Source: Chloranthus sessilifolius
Lineage: Eukaryota > Streptophyta > Magnoliopsida > Chloranthales > Chloranthaceae
Direction of reading: 5' to 3'
Assembly: GCA_021018995.1 (NCBI GenBank)
Contig: CM037598.1
Coordinates: 47,197,185-47,261,184, forward strand
DNA: 64,000 nucleotides
Shown here: piece after piece, positions 32,945-45,795 of the stretch
How the letters are laid out: each line of letters begins with the position of its first letter
How positions within the stretch are numbered: the stretch's first letter is position 1
Notes under the pieces: model-generated
Databases searched by the model: none
What the model was told of the DNA's origin: nothing
The model's input: the letters and a program-made list of their open reading frames with translations, nothing else
Translations under genes and position numbers: made by a program

Positions 32945-33990
32945 ATTGTGATTATGGCTACAACAACCATACAACTGCTACACTATTGTTTATAAATTTT
33001 CTCCTATCTTCTTCTCCTTTCACCAAATGTTAAACCTTACTCACCTATCTTCAGCATCTTCTCCTTTACCTTCTGAATTCTCAGAGTGAGGGTAGGGTTG
33101 AATAAGGTTAAGAGGTTCAGGTTCAATTACTTTGGTGTTTGTTGAAGAAAAACTAGATTTTAAAGCTCAAAGAGTGTATGCAAAAAGGGTAGTTTTACTG
33201 GGTTGGAACTTTAGACTCAAACTATCCAAATGAAGGCCTTAGATCATCTCCTTAGTGTCATGAGTGTTGTCAAATAGTTTCAACTTGGGGTGGCTAACTT
33301 CTAGTGAAAAGGTCTTGACTCAGTCAGTCCTTAAAGCAAAAAAAGTTGCCATAAACACTCTTCAAGAAGAAAAACATTATTATAGACTCAAAGCTCACTA
33401 GGTATGGTCTTCAATTAAACTCATAGGCATGTCCTCACCTTCTTCTCTCCTTACTAGTTTACTGATTGTTAAAGATTTCTCTGGATGCTCACCTCATGGA
33501 AGTATTTTATTTTTAAATGATTTTAGTGTAAAAAAAAAAATCTCCATAATTTTTAAATTTTCTCATTTTCAACATTGCTTAGGTGGATTCCACTCTATTC
33601 ATTTCTAACTTACTTAATATTGCTGCACTTAGGTTAACTATCCCATTGATCTACCCTGGAATACCCTGCCATACCCCCAAACCTAAATTAAATAGTGTCC
33701 TCGCTGTTTCAGACAAGGGGCAGCAGGGTTAAAACCAAAAAACAACTACACTTTAGCAGAAAAAAACTAGAATGAAGAGCAGGAAAAGAAAATCAGATAA
33801 GGAAGCACTATGCAACAGGCTATTTTCATTAACAAAATCAATATTACACAAAACTATTTATAGATTGAACAAATGATTGAAAATATAAAACTAGTTCTAA
33901 AACAGAATAGGCAAATACAACCTAATACAAACAGGCTACACTACAACCTAATTAGAATCTGAGTCTAAACATAATTCAAAGGAAGGGTCC
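32010..33990 (-). other. Element C 3' noncoding block
   Basis: Homologous to A 15480-17080 and F 39371-41032, ending at the internal PPT-like copy near 33661-33683. The conserved block lies at about 32075-32190. A (TA)n microsatellite lies at 32913-32941. No credible ORF. Confidence 0.75.
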
Positions 33991-33998
33991 ATTCATAT

Positions 33999-35010
33999 TT
34001 TCACTTCTCTTTCTTCACAGATGTGGCTTGTGCAGCACCTACCTTAGATCTTATTGTAGCTGGCTTCTTGGGCATAGTTCTTCTCTTCTCCATGGCAGGC
34101 GCTTTGAGAGACATACCCTTGAACATTGAAGGGTTCATTACTAAAAAATTGGATGTTAGTGTGTCTACTAGTCTCTCCAACTGGATTGATTTGGTTTTGT
34201 ACACTTTGTACAAATCTAGGGAATTCAACACCATCTGCCACAATGTCATCTTCTCCTTCTCCTCATCCATCTTGATTTGGAAAATCTGACCTTCATATGG
34301 CAGCTTCACCATTGCTGTGACTGACTATATCACTGAATGTACATCTCTTCTGACATAAGGATCATCAGCCATGGCCTTGGTGAGGGTGTAAAATGGGGGA
34401 ATGGGTATGGATGAAGCAAGGACAATGGCCTTCTCATAAGGGTCATCAATCCTAGGTCTTAAATAGAAGGGGTGGTCAAATCAATGTAGGTGGATGGAGA
34501 TGATGGGGATGGAAAGGTAGGTGCCAACTCCTCCTCATAGGTGAATGGTAACCGGGGCAGCTCCTCCTCAGGGGGCTCAGTTTGGCTGAATGTGGAGGAA
34601 AGGGCAAGGGTATCATGGAAAGGTAGGTCCTTTTCCTCAAAATCAGTCTAGGTGGAGGAAGAAGTAAAGGTAGGTGGGCTAAGAACCAGCTCTTTAGACT
34701 CAAGATCTTTCGGAGTGGCAGCAATAGCTGTAGCCACTAAAGAGGAAAGCTAAGGAGAATGAGGTGGTGTGGGTATGGGTAAGGATATAGGTGTTGGTTG
34801 TTGGGCTGATGGTTTTAAGGTGTGGAGAGTGGTTTGGATTGCATGAAGGCATGTTTGCATGGTGGTCTGGTTTTGGGTATTTGCAAGGAGTTGGGTTTGG
34901 AGTGAGGTAAGGAGGGAAAATATTCGGGGTAAGTGGTCTGGTATGACTGTGGTAGATGGTTGGGTCATTGGGATAGGTTTGAAAGGTGAAGTAGGGGCAA
35001 GGTTGAAGTG
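33999..35010 (-). pseudogene. Element C extra ORF, 3' half
   Basis: Continuation of C's extra ORF after the F insertion. On the minus strand, 35010-34470 encodes a Pro/Thr-rich stretch with a helical segment (IFSLLTSLQTQLLANTQNQTT). The segment 34312-34001 encodes a helical, charged C-terminus (MDEEKEKMTLWQMVLNSLDLY, then VKKEK) like the coiled-coil tail of A's extra ORF. Stops and frameshifts lie between. The 5' half is at 43908-45763. Confidence 0.65.
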
Positions 35011-35015
35011 GTATG
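35011..35015. repeat. Target-site duplication of F, left copy (GTATG)
   Basis: GTATG before F's first LTR; the right copy is ATATG (43903-43907), one mismatch. Confidence 0.75.
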
Positions 35016-35854
35016 TGTTAATCACTGATTTATACCATTTTATACCAATTAAACCTGGCTTTTGCCAGAGCTTAGAGTGTATAATAATAGCTTTATAATG
35101 TTGTTTTGTAGTTTAGGAATAAATATACAACTATCCATGAATACATGCTAAGAAGAGAAGATTAGAGAAACCAAGTGCTTCAATCTACACCAGTAGCTAT
35201 ATACAATTATATGGTTCAGTACATTCAGCAAACAACTGTCAAAAGGATTCAAAGGGATGCAAAGTTGCACATTTTAGGTTGTGGAGCAGATCTAGATAGG
35301 TCAAAGGCTTCTGCTATGGGCACACTTGGGCAGAACAGTGCAACAGATTACAATTGAGGTGACCTCAAGTCTCTCAGTTGTGCAAAGCTTTGAAAACATC
35401 AAGATCTTAAAATGACAGTTATGTGCACAGTTCGGCATCTTAGTGTAAGCTTTAGCCTTATACATTAGTGCAGACATGTGGTTCAGCCCAACAAACAGCA
35501 GCATGTTCTTGGACCTGATAAGCTATAGCAGCCATCACATTGAGAACTTGAGCAACTCAACAAAAGATGAAAGGGTGCATACTAGCTACACATTGAGCCA
35601 CAACAGCAAGCATTTTTCAGTAACTGCTTAAGCAGTTCATGCACCTGCACTTCAACTTCCTAAAAGGTTAAACGTTACATTCAACAGTTGCACTAGCTAG
35701 CTGCTCTTTATCTACACAAAGGTTGCACACTTTCAGCAGCCCCAACATCCCTAGTTGCAGCAGTAATGTAGTCAAGCACTTAAGAAGTGCAACAAAGAAA
35801 AAGTAAACCTGTTGATGTGCTCCAGCCATCTGCTCAAACAGCACTCTTTTGTAG

Positions 35855-36670
35855 CCTCTATCTTATCGAGCCAATGAAGGTGCACCAGCACCTATCAACC
35901 TGGAGCAGCAGCACCTCTTGAGTAGATTGCTGAACTTCGAATGGACTAATAGGTCCTTCAGCAAACCTGTCGAGTGCCTCAGCAACAACCTCTAGCATCC
36001 TCTCAAGTGGTGTATAAAACACAACAGTTGAACCTCTCAAACTGCAAACTAAGCAGCCTGTCGAGTGGTGGTTTGCAAAGAACTCTCAACCTATCGAATG
36101 GAAGGCCCTTAACCAGTAACCTGTTGACTTGTATAGCAGATGAAGCCACAACCTGTCGAGTGGATAAGCTACAGATTAAACCTGCTGACTTGTGCACTTA
36201 GACCCCCAGCAATCCATTCGAGCAGTACTGAAGCTACCAGCAACCTATCGAGATGTACATCTCCTCTTGACGACAGAAGCTCCCAAGCCTTCAACCTGTT
36301 GAATGGAAGGTGTAAACCTTTAGTACCTATCGAGCTGCAACCATATCCTCCCATAACCTGTCGACATCTTCCTCTACACCATCAACCATCCTATTGAGCA
36401 CATCACCCCCTTCAGCTAACATCTCAAATTCCTACTCAGATCTTCAGCACCTGTCGATAGCATCAGGAAACCTCACAAGTGGATAGTGCAAACTTCAGCA
36501 GTTGCTTCATCCTCTCGAAAACAACTTCCATCCTCTCACAAGCTCTCGAATGGATGAGCTTTACCTTTACCCATCCTATCGAGTAGATAGTGCACACTTC
36601 AGCCATTACCCTCAGCCTCCCTCACGAAGTCTTCATCCTCTCGAGATCATCTTCTCCACCTCACATGAGG
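35855..36670. promoter_or_regulatory. Element F U3 motif cluster (CCTRTCGARTGG)
   Basis: More than twenty copies of a motif close to CCTGTCGAGTGG or CCTATCGAATGG, many decayed to TTGA or TCAA. They fill about 800 bp of U3 upstream of the TATA box. The 3' LTR has the same cluster (about 41910-42480), shortened by a 230-bp deletion between motif copies. Role unknown; regulatory by position. Confidence 0.6.
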
Positions 36671-37053
36671 ACTGCTGAAGCTGCAGATTTTAAACTTCAG
36701 CAGCCTATACTTCTTCAAGCTGATCCAACTCGGGCTCCATCAAGTCTAAAATGTGAGGACTATATTTTGGAATAACTGCAGCTAGAGTGTTTTTGGGTTT
36801 CCCAAGCAAATATCAAATGGACAGCAGTGGCATTTTTGAGAATTCCAAAGCACAAAAGATCTCAGCACATGGGCAAAAACTATTTTGGAGAAATTCTTAA
36901 TGGGAAGCAAGCCATTTCATCTATGTATAGCTGAATGGACCTCTCTCTTCTCTCTGATTGGCTGGAATGCTAAGCACATGGATTAGTATAAACTGAAATC
37001 AATTCCTCTCCTTTGATTGGCTGCAACTCAAAGTACATGGATCACTGTATATG

Positions 37054-37061
37054 TATAAATA
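37054..37061 (+). promoter_or_regulatory. Element F LTR TATA box
   Basis: TATAAATA in the 5' LTR; same box at 42885-42892 in the 3' LTR. Confidence 0.6.
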
Positions 37062-38074
37062 AGCATCTTTGCTACTATAATTTTTCAGCAAGGAAACCAA
37101 GGAATGACTTTAGTTCTCCTTGACTCATTTTGGTTTAGTTTTAGCTTTTATTTTCCTTTTTCTCTTCCCCCTTCTCTCCCTAATCCAACCTGTTGGATTA
37201 GATCTAGGTAGTAGCTCAGATCTGTTTTGTAATTATAATTTCGGCATGAAGATGTGTGGATTGATGCACAGACTACAGATCTGAGAATAAGGTTCTTGTA
37301 AGTTGTTTGATTCAATAAATTATTGATTTTAGAGTTCAATTAAATCTAACGATCTTGTGGCTCCATTAGATGTCTATAGGATTCATGTATTTGGGAATAG
37401 CCCATTCAGTTTACCAGTAGATCAATTGATTGCCATCTGATTTCCCTTAGTTTAATATCCTTGTGGGTGCTTGAGCTTGTAGCCTTGCATCCACAACATT
37501 TGCAGTAATTTTAATGTTTCAATTTAAACCTTTAGATTGGATAAAGTCTATAGGATGATCTGTGACCATTCAAGTGGACAGATCATACCCTTAAGATCAG
37601 TTCAAGCTTATGGTTTGGTTTGAATTCTTCTACCTTGCACTTGAGCTTGTTGCCAAGTGAATGACAGCTGCAAATTTACATGCCTTGATTTGTTTTGTAA
37701 TAAGAACCAGTCCCTAGCTGTCTATTTCTCCCCATTTTATATTCTATTTTACCATTCATCTCCCTCAATCTTTTAGATCTAGTTTTATATTTCTATTTTA
37801 TAAATTAGATCTAGTGACACCCGAAAAACTCTCTTTCTTCTTAGACTAGGCTAGAATTGCCAGATCTGTAGCAGATCTGGTGGTCTACTATACTGCCTTT
37901 TAGGTTTTAGATCACTACTCCCTGTAGGAGAAACTGTGACTTTTAAAACTTGCTACAAAAGGACCCTGTATCTTGTTGGTCTGCATATTTTAGAGTTGCT
38001 GCTTTCATCTTCTATTTTATTTTGATTTTAATTCCACCACACATAAATAATCAGCACCTGAAATATCACCAACA

Positions 38075-38100
38075 AGTTTTTGGCGCCACTGCCGGGGAGT
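38075..38100 (+). other. Element F primer binding site
   Basis: TGGCGCCACTGCCGGGGAGT at 38081-38100, the intact form of the Athila-type site (tRNA-Asp-like). Confidence 0.8.
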
Positions 38101-41019
38101 TTTGATCTAGTTAGTAGATCTGAGTTTTTCATTTTTGTAGATCTAATTTTTTTTCATTTTTATTACTGTTCTTTTTTAGATATGTATAGTGCATTCAAAC
38201 TGTTTGAATAAATATCTGCTGAAGTTTTTGTATAGAATATATGTTTTATTACTGCAATATTCGTTCTTTTTCTGAAGTTTTTCTTCATTACCTTGTAGCT
38301 ATTTGAATAAAATACTGCTGCTGTTTTTGAATTTTTACAGATCTGGAGCAGTAGCCAAAGGAGGAGCAAATGGATTGCAGCTGGAGCAGACCAGCCTGAG
38401 TTTGCATTTCCTTTTCTTTTGTGTTAATTTTTAATTTTTAATTTATTTAAAAAACCAACAGTTTTACTATGTTTAGTGTTTTTCTTTGTTTTAATTTTTA
38501 CTGTCATTTAGGTATGCTGATTTTTTGTAAAATAATAAAAAATAAAAAATTATAAAAACATAAAAATTTCCGACTTATTTTCCAGCAGTAGTAAATAAGG
38601 GCTCTTATTGAGCCCCGACTGATCAAAAACACATAAAAATTAAAAAAAGATAAAAACAAAAATAATTTTTCCAGATGGGCTGTTTTCTTTTGTTGCCATT
38701 CATATTCTCCCATCTAGAACTGCTGAGATCATGATTTTTAAATTTTGGAAGAATCATGAAGGTTAATGAGCAGAGGATCATATTTTTCCTTTGAAAATTC
38801 AATGGAGCTTCTTATGTCATTCACTTTCAAGATCTTTTCACTATTAATGGGTCTCAGCTGTATATGAATCTTATTTTTCACTGTGTGCATTCATGCTGAC
38901 ATTCCTTTAAAATTCATATTGATTCATACACATCCACAATACAGAGGAATTAACCACAACATAGATGAACTTACCAAAGCACAGACCTTACATTATCACA
39001 ACTAACTGTAGGATTTTGTCTTAGGATTTTCTGTTTTAGGAATTTTATTTTTATTTTAAATTCTATTTTTAGTTGCTGATTTTTTTCTTTCCTAGGTTAA
39101 TACGTGTAATAGTTTTACTGTTTTTCTTCATTTTTGTAGTTTTGAATTCAGTCTTTGACTTTGTTTTACTAATTTTGTATCTAAATTTCTATTTTGGTAG
39201 TAATTTTCTTTCATTTGTATATCATTTTTTCTATTTTTCTGTCCATATATTCAGTTTTGAGTTTTTCTTCTTTGCTGCATATAGTTTTTTCCTGCTTATT
39301 TTTCTTTCTTGTTTTGCCCTGCTACCCCTAGTTACTCACTGTGTAAACATTGAGGACAATGTTCATCTTAGGTTTGGGGGTATGACAAGGTGTGCCAATG
39401 GAATAGCTAATGACAGTGCAGCAGTGTTGGATAAAATTTTTTAAAATAAAGTAATTTCCCACCTAGTTTTTGAAAAAGAGGAAATTCAAACCTTTTTTTA
39501 AAACTGAAAATTGTTGTAGCACTAACACTTTCATGAAGAAAATGTCAAGAATTTTCAAAAATTGGTGCTTAGTGAACCTGAAAAGAGAGAAAATTGTGAA
39601 GATATACCCCAGGAATTTGATGGAAGACCATACCCAGTGAGATTTGGGCCTAAAAATTTTTCTTTGAAGAGTGTTTTGGCAATTTTTTCTGCTCTAAGGA
39701 CTGAGTGAACCTATTCTTGCTCACTAGAAGTTATGCAAATCCAAGTTGAAATAGCTTGATAATATTCATAATATTGAGGACATGATGTAAGGCCATCCAT
39801 TGGACAGTTTGAGCTTAGAAATCCTTACCCTTTGAACTGCCCTTGAAACACACCATTTGAGCCTTAAAAATTTAAGTTTTTCTTTGACAAAAATCAGAGA
39901 ATTTGATCCCAAACCTTAGTGACCTGATGCAACCTGACCCTCACTATGAGATTTTAGAAGGTAAAGGTGAAAGAGTTGAAGAAGTAGAGCTGGTTTGACA
40001 TTTGGTGGAAGGAGAAGAAAGTACACTTGAAGGCAACTGTGTATCAAATGTATAGCTGTGGCATATCAACCCATAAAAAGAAAAAAAAAATTAAGAAAAA
40101 TACAAAAGAAAAGTATACAGAAAGAGAGAAAAATAGAAAAGTAAAACAAAAAAATGAGAAAAACAAGTCATTTCATTCAAAAATTGAAAAGAAAATTAGA
40201 AACTGATCACTCCAAATATGAAAATTCAAGAAGTAGATGGAATTGTGCTGAAATGAAGGTTGTGAAGTTGCAAATCACCTCCTTACCTTATTGATTTCTC
40301 AATTTTGAATCCTTCCTTACCCCTTTATTCTTTATAAACCTCACTCATAAGCCACATTACAACCCAATAAAAATACCCTACTGATCTGAAATGCATTGAG
40401 CTGTCATGTGGAGATGAGGATTTGTGTAATCTATGGTGAAAAGAGTTAGCAGATTTTAGAACTTAGAGCAATTCCTATGCTCATGCTTGCAGTCCTATTT
40501 CAGGGCTGTAACTGCTCTTGAGCTTTGTGAAATGATACACCCTTTTATTTTTATTTTGAGTGACAGCCTTGGTGAGACTTGGGTCTGAAATCAAATTTGT
40601 TGGGGGCATTATCAAAACAGAATTCTCAAATTAATGGTGAGCTTTGCATTAATTTTCATGCACAATGCCTTGAGATAAATTGATTGATGGTGAAGGAATT
40701 ACAGCAGAATTTTTGTATTAAACTGGTGTTTACTGCTGAGAATCCTTTAAAAGTTGAATAAGAAAGGTGTGGAATGAATTCTATTTTATTTGAACTCTGT
40801 TTTAACAAGTTACTCTAAAATTAACTGATTTATTGGAGAAGTTTGTGGATACCTTCATTGAAAATCCTCAGGAGACTCCACTCCTCCACTAGGGATCACC
40901 TAGGGGTTTAAAAGGCTTGGTGCATTTGCTAAATGCATCCGTGTTCCCTACGAAAGTGGCATTTAGTGTTGTAGGTTAATTGTTTCAAATTTCACTTTGC
41001 TCGAGGACTAGCAAAGATT
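38101..41019 (+). other. Element F internal noncoding region
   Basis: 38101-39360 is T/A-rich sequence with no coding motif. From 39371 a PPT-like GGTTTGGGGGTATGACAAGG opens a block homologous to the 3' noncoding regions of A and C, ending at the PPT. The most conserved part is at about 40831-40970. The hydrophobic ORF at 39073-39444 is a T-rich artefact. Confidence 0.8.
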
Positions 41020-41032
41020 AGGTTTGGGGGTG
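41020..41032 (+). other. Element F polypurine tract
   Basis: AGGTTTGGGGGTG directly before the 3' LTR. Confidence 0.85.
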
Positions 41033-43902
41033 TGTTAATCACTGATTTATACCATTTTATACCCCTTAAACCTAACTTTTGCTAGAGCTTAGAGTGTATA
41101 ATAATTGTTTTTTAATGTTGTTTTCCAGTTTAGGAATAAATATACAACTATCCATGAATATGTGCTAAGAAGAGAAGATTAGAGCAACCAAGTGCTTCAA
41201 TCCACATCAACAGCTGCATACAATTATGTGGTTCAGTACATTCGAGCAAACAGCTGTCACAAGCACCCAAAGGGATGCAAAGTTGCACATTTTAGGCTGT
41301 GGAGCAGATCTAGACAGGTCAAAGGCTTCTGCTATGGGCAAACTTGGGCAGAATAGCGCAACAGATTACAATTGAGATGAGCTCAAGTCTCTCAGCTGTG
41401 CAAAGCTTTGAAAACATCAAGATATTAAAATGACAGTTATGTGCACAGTTGGGCATCTCAGTATAAGCTTTAGCATTATACATTAATGCATCCATGTGGT
41501 TCAGCCTTATACATTAGTGCAACCATGTTGTTCAGCCCAACAAAAAGCAAAATGTTCTTGGACCTGATGAGCTATAACAGCCATCACATTGAGAAATTGA
41601 GCAGCTCAGCAAAAGATGAAAGGGTGCACACTAGCTACACATTGAGCCACAGCAGCAAGCATTTTTCAGCAACTGCTTAAGCAGTTCATGCACCTGCACT
41701 TCAACTTCCTAAAAGGTTCAACATTGCATTCAACAGTTGCACTACTAGCTGCTCTTTATCTACACAAAGGTTGCACACTTTCAGCAGCTCCAACAGCCCT
41801 AGTTGCAGCAGTAATGAAGTCAAGCACTTAAGAGCTACAATAAAGAAGAAGTAAACCTGTTGAAGTGCTCCAGCCATCTGCTCAAGCAACACTCTTTTAC
41901 AGCCTCTATCTTATCGAGCAAATGAAGGTGCACCAGCACCTGTCAACCTGGAGCAGCAGCACCTCTTGAGTATATTGTTGAACCCACTTTGCACCTATCG
42001 AATGAACTAATTGGTCCTTCAGCCTACCTGTCAAGTGCACCAGCAGCATCCTATAGCATCCTCTCAAGTGGAGTATAAAACACAGCAGCTGAACCTCTCA
42101 AAGTGAACACTAAGCAACCTGTCGAGTGGTGGTTTTCAAAGAACTCTCAACCTATCGAATGGAAGGACCCTTGACCAGCACCCTGTCTACTTGTGTAGTA
42201 GATGAAGCCACAACTTGTTGAGTGGATAAGCTATAAATTGAACCTGTCGACTTCTGCACTTAGACCCCCAGTAAACCATTCGAGCAGTACTGAAGCTTCC
42301 AGCAACCTATTGAGATGTACATCTCATCTTGTCGACAGTAGCTCCTAAGCCTTCAACCTGTCAAATGGAAGGTATAAACCTTTAGTACCTATCGAGCTGC
42401 AGTCATCCTATCGAGTAGATAGTGCATACTTTAGCCACTACCCTCAGCCTCCCTCTCGAAGTCCTCATACTCTCGAGATCATCTTCTCCACCTCACATGA
42501 GGACTGCTGAAGTTGCAGATTTTAAACTTCAGCAGCCTATACTTCTTCAAGCTGATCCAACTCAGCCTCCATCAAGTCTAAAATGTGAGGACTACATTTG
42601 GGAATAGATGCAGCTAAAGTATTTTGGGTTTCATAAGCAAATATCAAATGAACAAGAGGGGCATTTTTGAGAATTCCAAAGCACAAAAGATCTCTTCACA
42701 TGGGCAAAAACTGTTTTAGAGAAATTCTTGGGGGGAAGGATGCCATTTCAGCTGTGTATAACTAAATGGATCTCTCTCTTCTCTCTGATTGGCTGGAATG
42801 CTACGCACATGGATTAGCATAAACTAAAATCAATTCCTCTCCTCTGATTGGCTGCAACTCAAAGCACATGGATCATTGCATACGTATAAATAAGCATCCT
42901 TACTACTGTAATTTTTTAGCAAGGAAACCAAGGAATAGCTTTAGTTCTCCTTAACTCATTTAGGTTTAGTTTTAGCTTTTATTTTTCCTTTTTCTCTTCC
43001 CCCTTCTCTCCCAAATCTAGCCTGTTGGATTTGATCTAGGTGCTCAGATATGTTTTGTAATTATAATTTCGACATGAAGATGTGTAGATTGATGCACAGA
43101 CTACAGATCTAAGAACAAGGTTATTGTAAGTTGTTTGATTCAATAAATTATTGATTTTAGAGTTCAATTAAATCTAAAGATCTTGTGGCTCCATTAGATG
43201 TCTATAGGATTCATGTATTTGGGAATAGCCCATTCAGTTTACCAGTAGATCAATTGATTGCCATCAGATTTCCCTTGGTTTAATATCCTTGTGTGTGCCT
43301 GAGATTGTAGCCTTGCATCCACAACATTTGTAGTAATTTTAATGTTTCAATTTAAACCTTTAGATTGGATAAAGTCTATAGGATGATCTGTGACCATTCA
43401 AGTGGACAGATCATACCCTGAAGATCAGTTCAAGCTTTTGGTTTGGCTTGAATTCTTCTACCTTGCACTTGAGCTTGTTGCCAAGTGAAGGACAACTGCA
43501 AATTCACATGCCTTGATCTGTTTCACAATATGAACTAGTCCCTAGCTGTCTATTTCTTTCCAATTTATATTCTATTTTACCATTCATCTCCCTCAATCTT
43601 TTAGATCTAGTTTTATATTTCTGTTTTGTAAATTAGACCTAGTGACACTTGAAAAACTCTCTTTCTTCTTAGACTAGGCTAGAATCGCCAGATCTGTAGC
43701 AGATCTGGAGGACTACTATATTGCCTTTTAGGTTTTAGATCACTACTCCCTATGGGACAAACTCTTACTTTTAAAATTTGTTATAAAAGGACCCTGTATC
43801 TTGCAGGTCTGCATATTATAGAGTTGCGGCTTTCATCTTCTATTTTATTTGGATTTTAATTCCACCACACATAAATAATCAGCACCTGAAATATCACCAA
43901 CA
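41033..43902 (+). repeat. Element F 3' LTR
   Basis: Collinear with 35016-38074 but lacks about 230 bp between two TCGA motifs (junction near 42402), probably by recombination between the repeats. Confidence 0.92.
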
Positions 43903-43907
43903 ATATG
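43903..43907. repeat. Target-site duplication of F, right copy (ATATG)
   Basis: Matches the left copy GTATG at four of five bases. Confidence 0.7.
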
Positions 43908-45763
43908 GTTGTGGGGAATCTGGAAGGGGTGTTTACTCATGGCTGATGTCCTCCACAATGGAGTCCATCATGGTTGAGTACTCCTCAGATGTGAATGGGT
44001 CTATGTCATGGGAAGGTGTAGGTGTAAGGGAATGGGTAGGGGAGGCAATAGGATCAATTTGAATGAGTTCAATGGGGGGTATAAGGTCAGTGATGGTGGT
44101 CTGTTTGAGTTCAGTGGCCATTGGCTCACTGTCATCATAAATAAATGGGGAAGGTGTGTTTGGAATGGGTCTGGTATGAGAGTAGGCTCTGAGCTAGGAG
44201 TGGGAGTAGGTAAGGGAATGGATAGGCTAGGTACAGTGGGTGTAGGTAAGGGAATGGATAGGCTAGGTACAGTGGGTGTAGGTGGATCTGGTATTGGGGT
44301 TATAGGTTGGGTGGGTGGGATTAGCTCTATGGTTGGTTTATTGGCTCTCTTTTTATATTTTCTTTGTATAGGTGGGGTGGGCAGGTTAAATGGGAAAGAG
44401 GGTTGAGTTGGAGCTGGCATTGAGATGGAAGTGGGGATTGTGGGAGGTGAGGAAAATTGTATAGTGGGCATGGGAGTAGGGATGGAACGTGTACTGATGG
44501 GAACTGGTGGTGGAATAGTGTGTGGGGCAGGTGTGAATGAGGTGGCAGTAGGTATCTCTATAGGTAAAGCTTCTGAGATGGCAGCAGATGTAGTGGATGG
44601 AGCTGCTTTTGTGATGGCTGGTGGTGTTATCTCAGGTCCCTTGTTCTTCTTTTTTTCCCCATCAGGGACATACTGATGGTCCATAACCTCTTTCCAAACT
44701 CAACTGGGGGAAGTGTCTCATTTGGTTCCCCAATCTTCCACTAGTATCCTCCTCATTTTAGCAGGGTTGTGATCAGCCTGCTGTATGGAAGTCCAGTGGG
44801 CTTTTATTTCTTCTAGACCTTGGTATGAATGTCCTGCATCCCCTCAAAAATCAACAGGGCTGCATTGAAGCAATGCCCCAGAGGAAAGGAATAGATGGCA
44901 TCAGCAATGAGTTGCCTTCTCTCTTGTTGGTGCCCAACCACATAAATGTTCTTCCTAAGAATATTATCTATAAAAAGGAGGCTGGGTTCAAAGTCTCCCC
45001 TCTTGATTGAGTCCCCAGAAGCTTTCTTTCCCTTGGTCAGCTTTTCAACAATTACTAAGATGGAGGCAGTCAGTGGTGCTCCCAAGTTGCATTCTGAGTT
45101 GTAGGTAGCTGGAATGCCTAGAGCTTGGGCTATCTCAGATGTGCCCACAAGCATTTCAATTTCATCAAGGAGGACTAATAGTCGAGTTTGTCCACCAGCA
45201 GACTTCTTCACCCTGATGTTTTGGTACCACAGTTGTACCAGTCTGGGGTACACCAGCTCCCTCACAGGTGTCAACAAAGGCTCTAAGGAGACCTTGGTTA
45301 GAAATTCAATGGCGGTAGCAGCCAAGGGCTCCTTTTCAAAAAATGCCTTATCAAAGGCAGTCTTAGGCTCTAATTTTATGGCAGCCATGAACTCACTGGG
45401 AGTTGTTAGGGGGTCAATCTCTGGGGTATCCTCCTCACCCTTTTTCTTTTTCTTGAATTTTTTTGGGCTCTTGGTGACAGACCTTGCCCTTTTATTAGGT
45501 GCAACCCTTCTTCCTAGGTTTCTCAGCTTGAGGTGCTGGGGCATCAGGTGCATCCCTATTGGAGGATGTAGCAATCCTCACTGATTTTCTGCTGGGAGTG
45601 GGTTTGCCAATTTGTTGAGGGTTCAATAGTGTTTGTAGGTTATCAAAAAATGGGGAGTTATTGGCCACTTAACTAAAACCTAACCTCTTCAATCTCAAAT
45701 TGAAGTTGCCTACAGCTCTCTAAGGCCTCGTACCAAGTCTCCTTTCAATACAGACTCTTTCCC
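43908..45763 (-). pseudogene. Element C extra ORF, 5' half
   Basis: Homologue of A's extra ORF. On the minus strand an open frame (45574-44813) begins with a Lys/Arg-rich stretch, then a globular domain: FLTKVSLEPLLTPVRELVYP, LVQLWYQNI, LVGTSEIAQALGIP, LLFIDNILRKNIYVVGHQQ. It resembles the 'putative plant transposon protein' domain. A second frame (44684-43933) is Pro/Thr-rich with a basic patch (RKYKKRANK) that could act as a nuclear localisation signal, and a 12-residue tandem repeat (44210-44282). F interrupts it at 43903. No transmembrane segment is visible, so an envelope role is not supported. Confidence 0.7.
44210..44282 (-). repeat. Two tandem 36-bp units in the Pro-rich part of C's extra ORF
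   Basis: Two identical adjacent 36-bp units encode PTPTVPSLSIPL twice; recent slippage or unequal exchange. Confidence 0.9.
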
Positions 45764-45795
45764 CTAAAATAAAAGTTAAAGAAACACACAGCTAA

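Larger units (their letters stand above)
35016..38074 (+). repeat. Element F 5' LTR
   Basis: Starts TGTTAATCAC, ends ATCACCAACA. It holds the TCGA-motif cluster (35855-36670) and a TATA box (37054-37061). No ORF of note. The paired LTR is at 41033-43902. Confidence 0.92.
35016..43902 (+). mobile_element. Element F: non-autonomous LTR element (LARD-type)
   Basis: 8887 bp with two long LTRs (3059 and 2870 bp, TG...CA), an intact primer site and PPT, but only 2958 bp of internal DNA and no gag or pol remnant. The first bases of its LTR (TGTTAATCACTGA) match element C's LTR. Its 3' noncoding block and PPT match A and C. This is the make-up of a large retrotransposon derivative that must borrow proteins, presumably from Athila-like partners. 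It lies in C's extra ORF. Confidence 0.9.

Noticed and set aside
39073..39444. Hydrophobic 123-codon ORF in F (possible membrane protein)
   Set aside because: Phe/Leu-rich translation of a T-rich tract; no homologue or codon structure, and it runs into the conserved noncoding block.
44008..44676. Plus-strand Gly/Val-rich ORFs in C
   Set aside because: Shadows of the minus-strand Pro-rich extra ORF.
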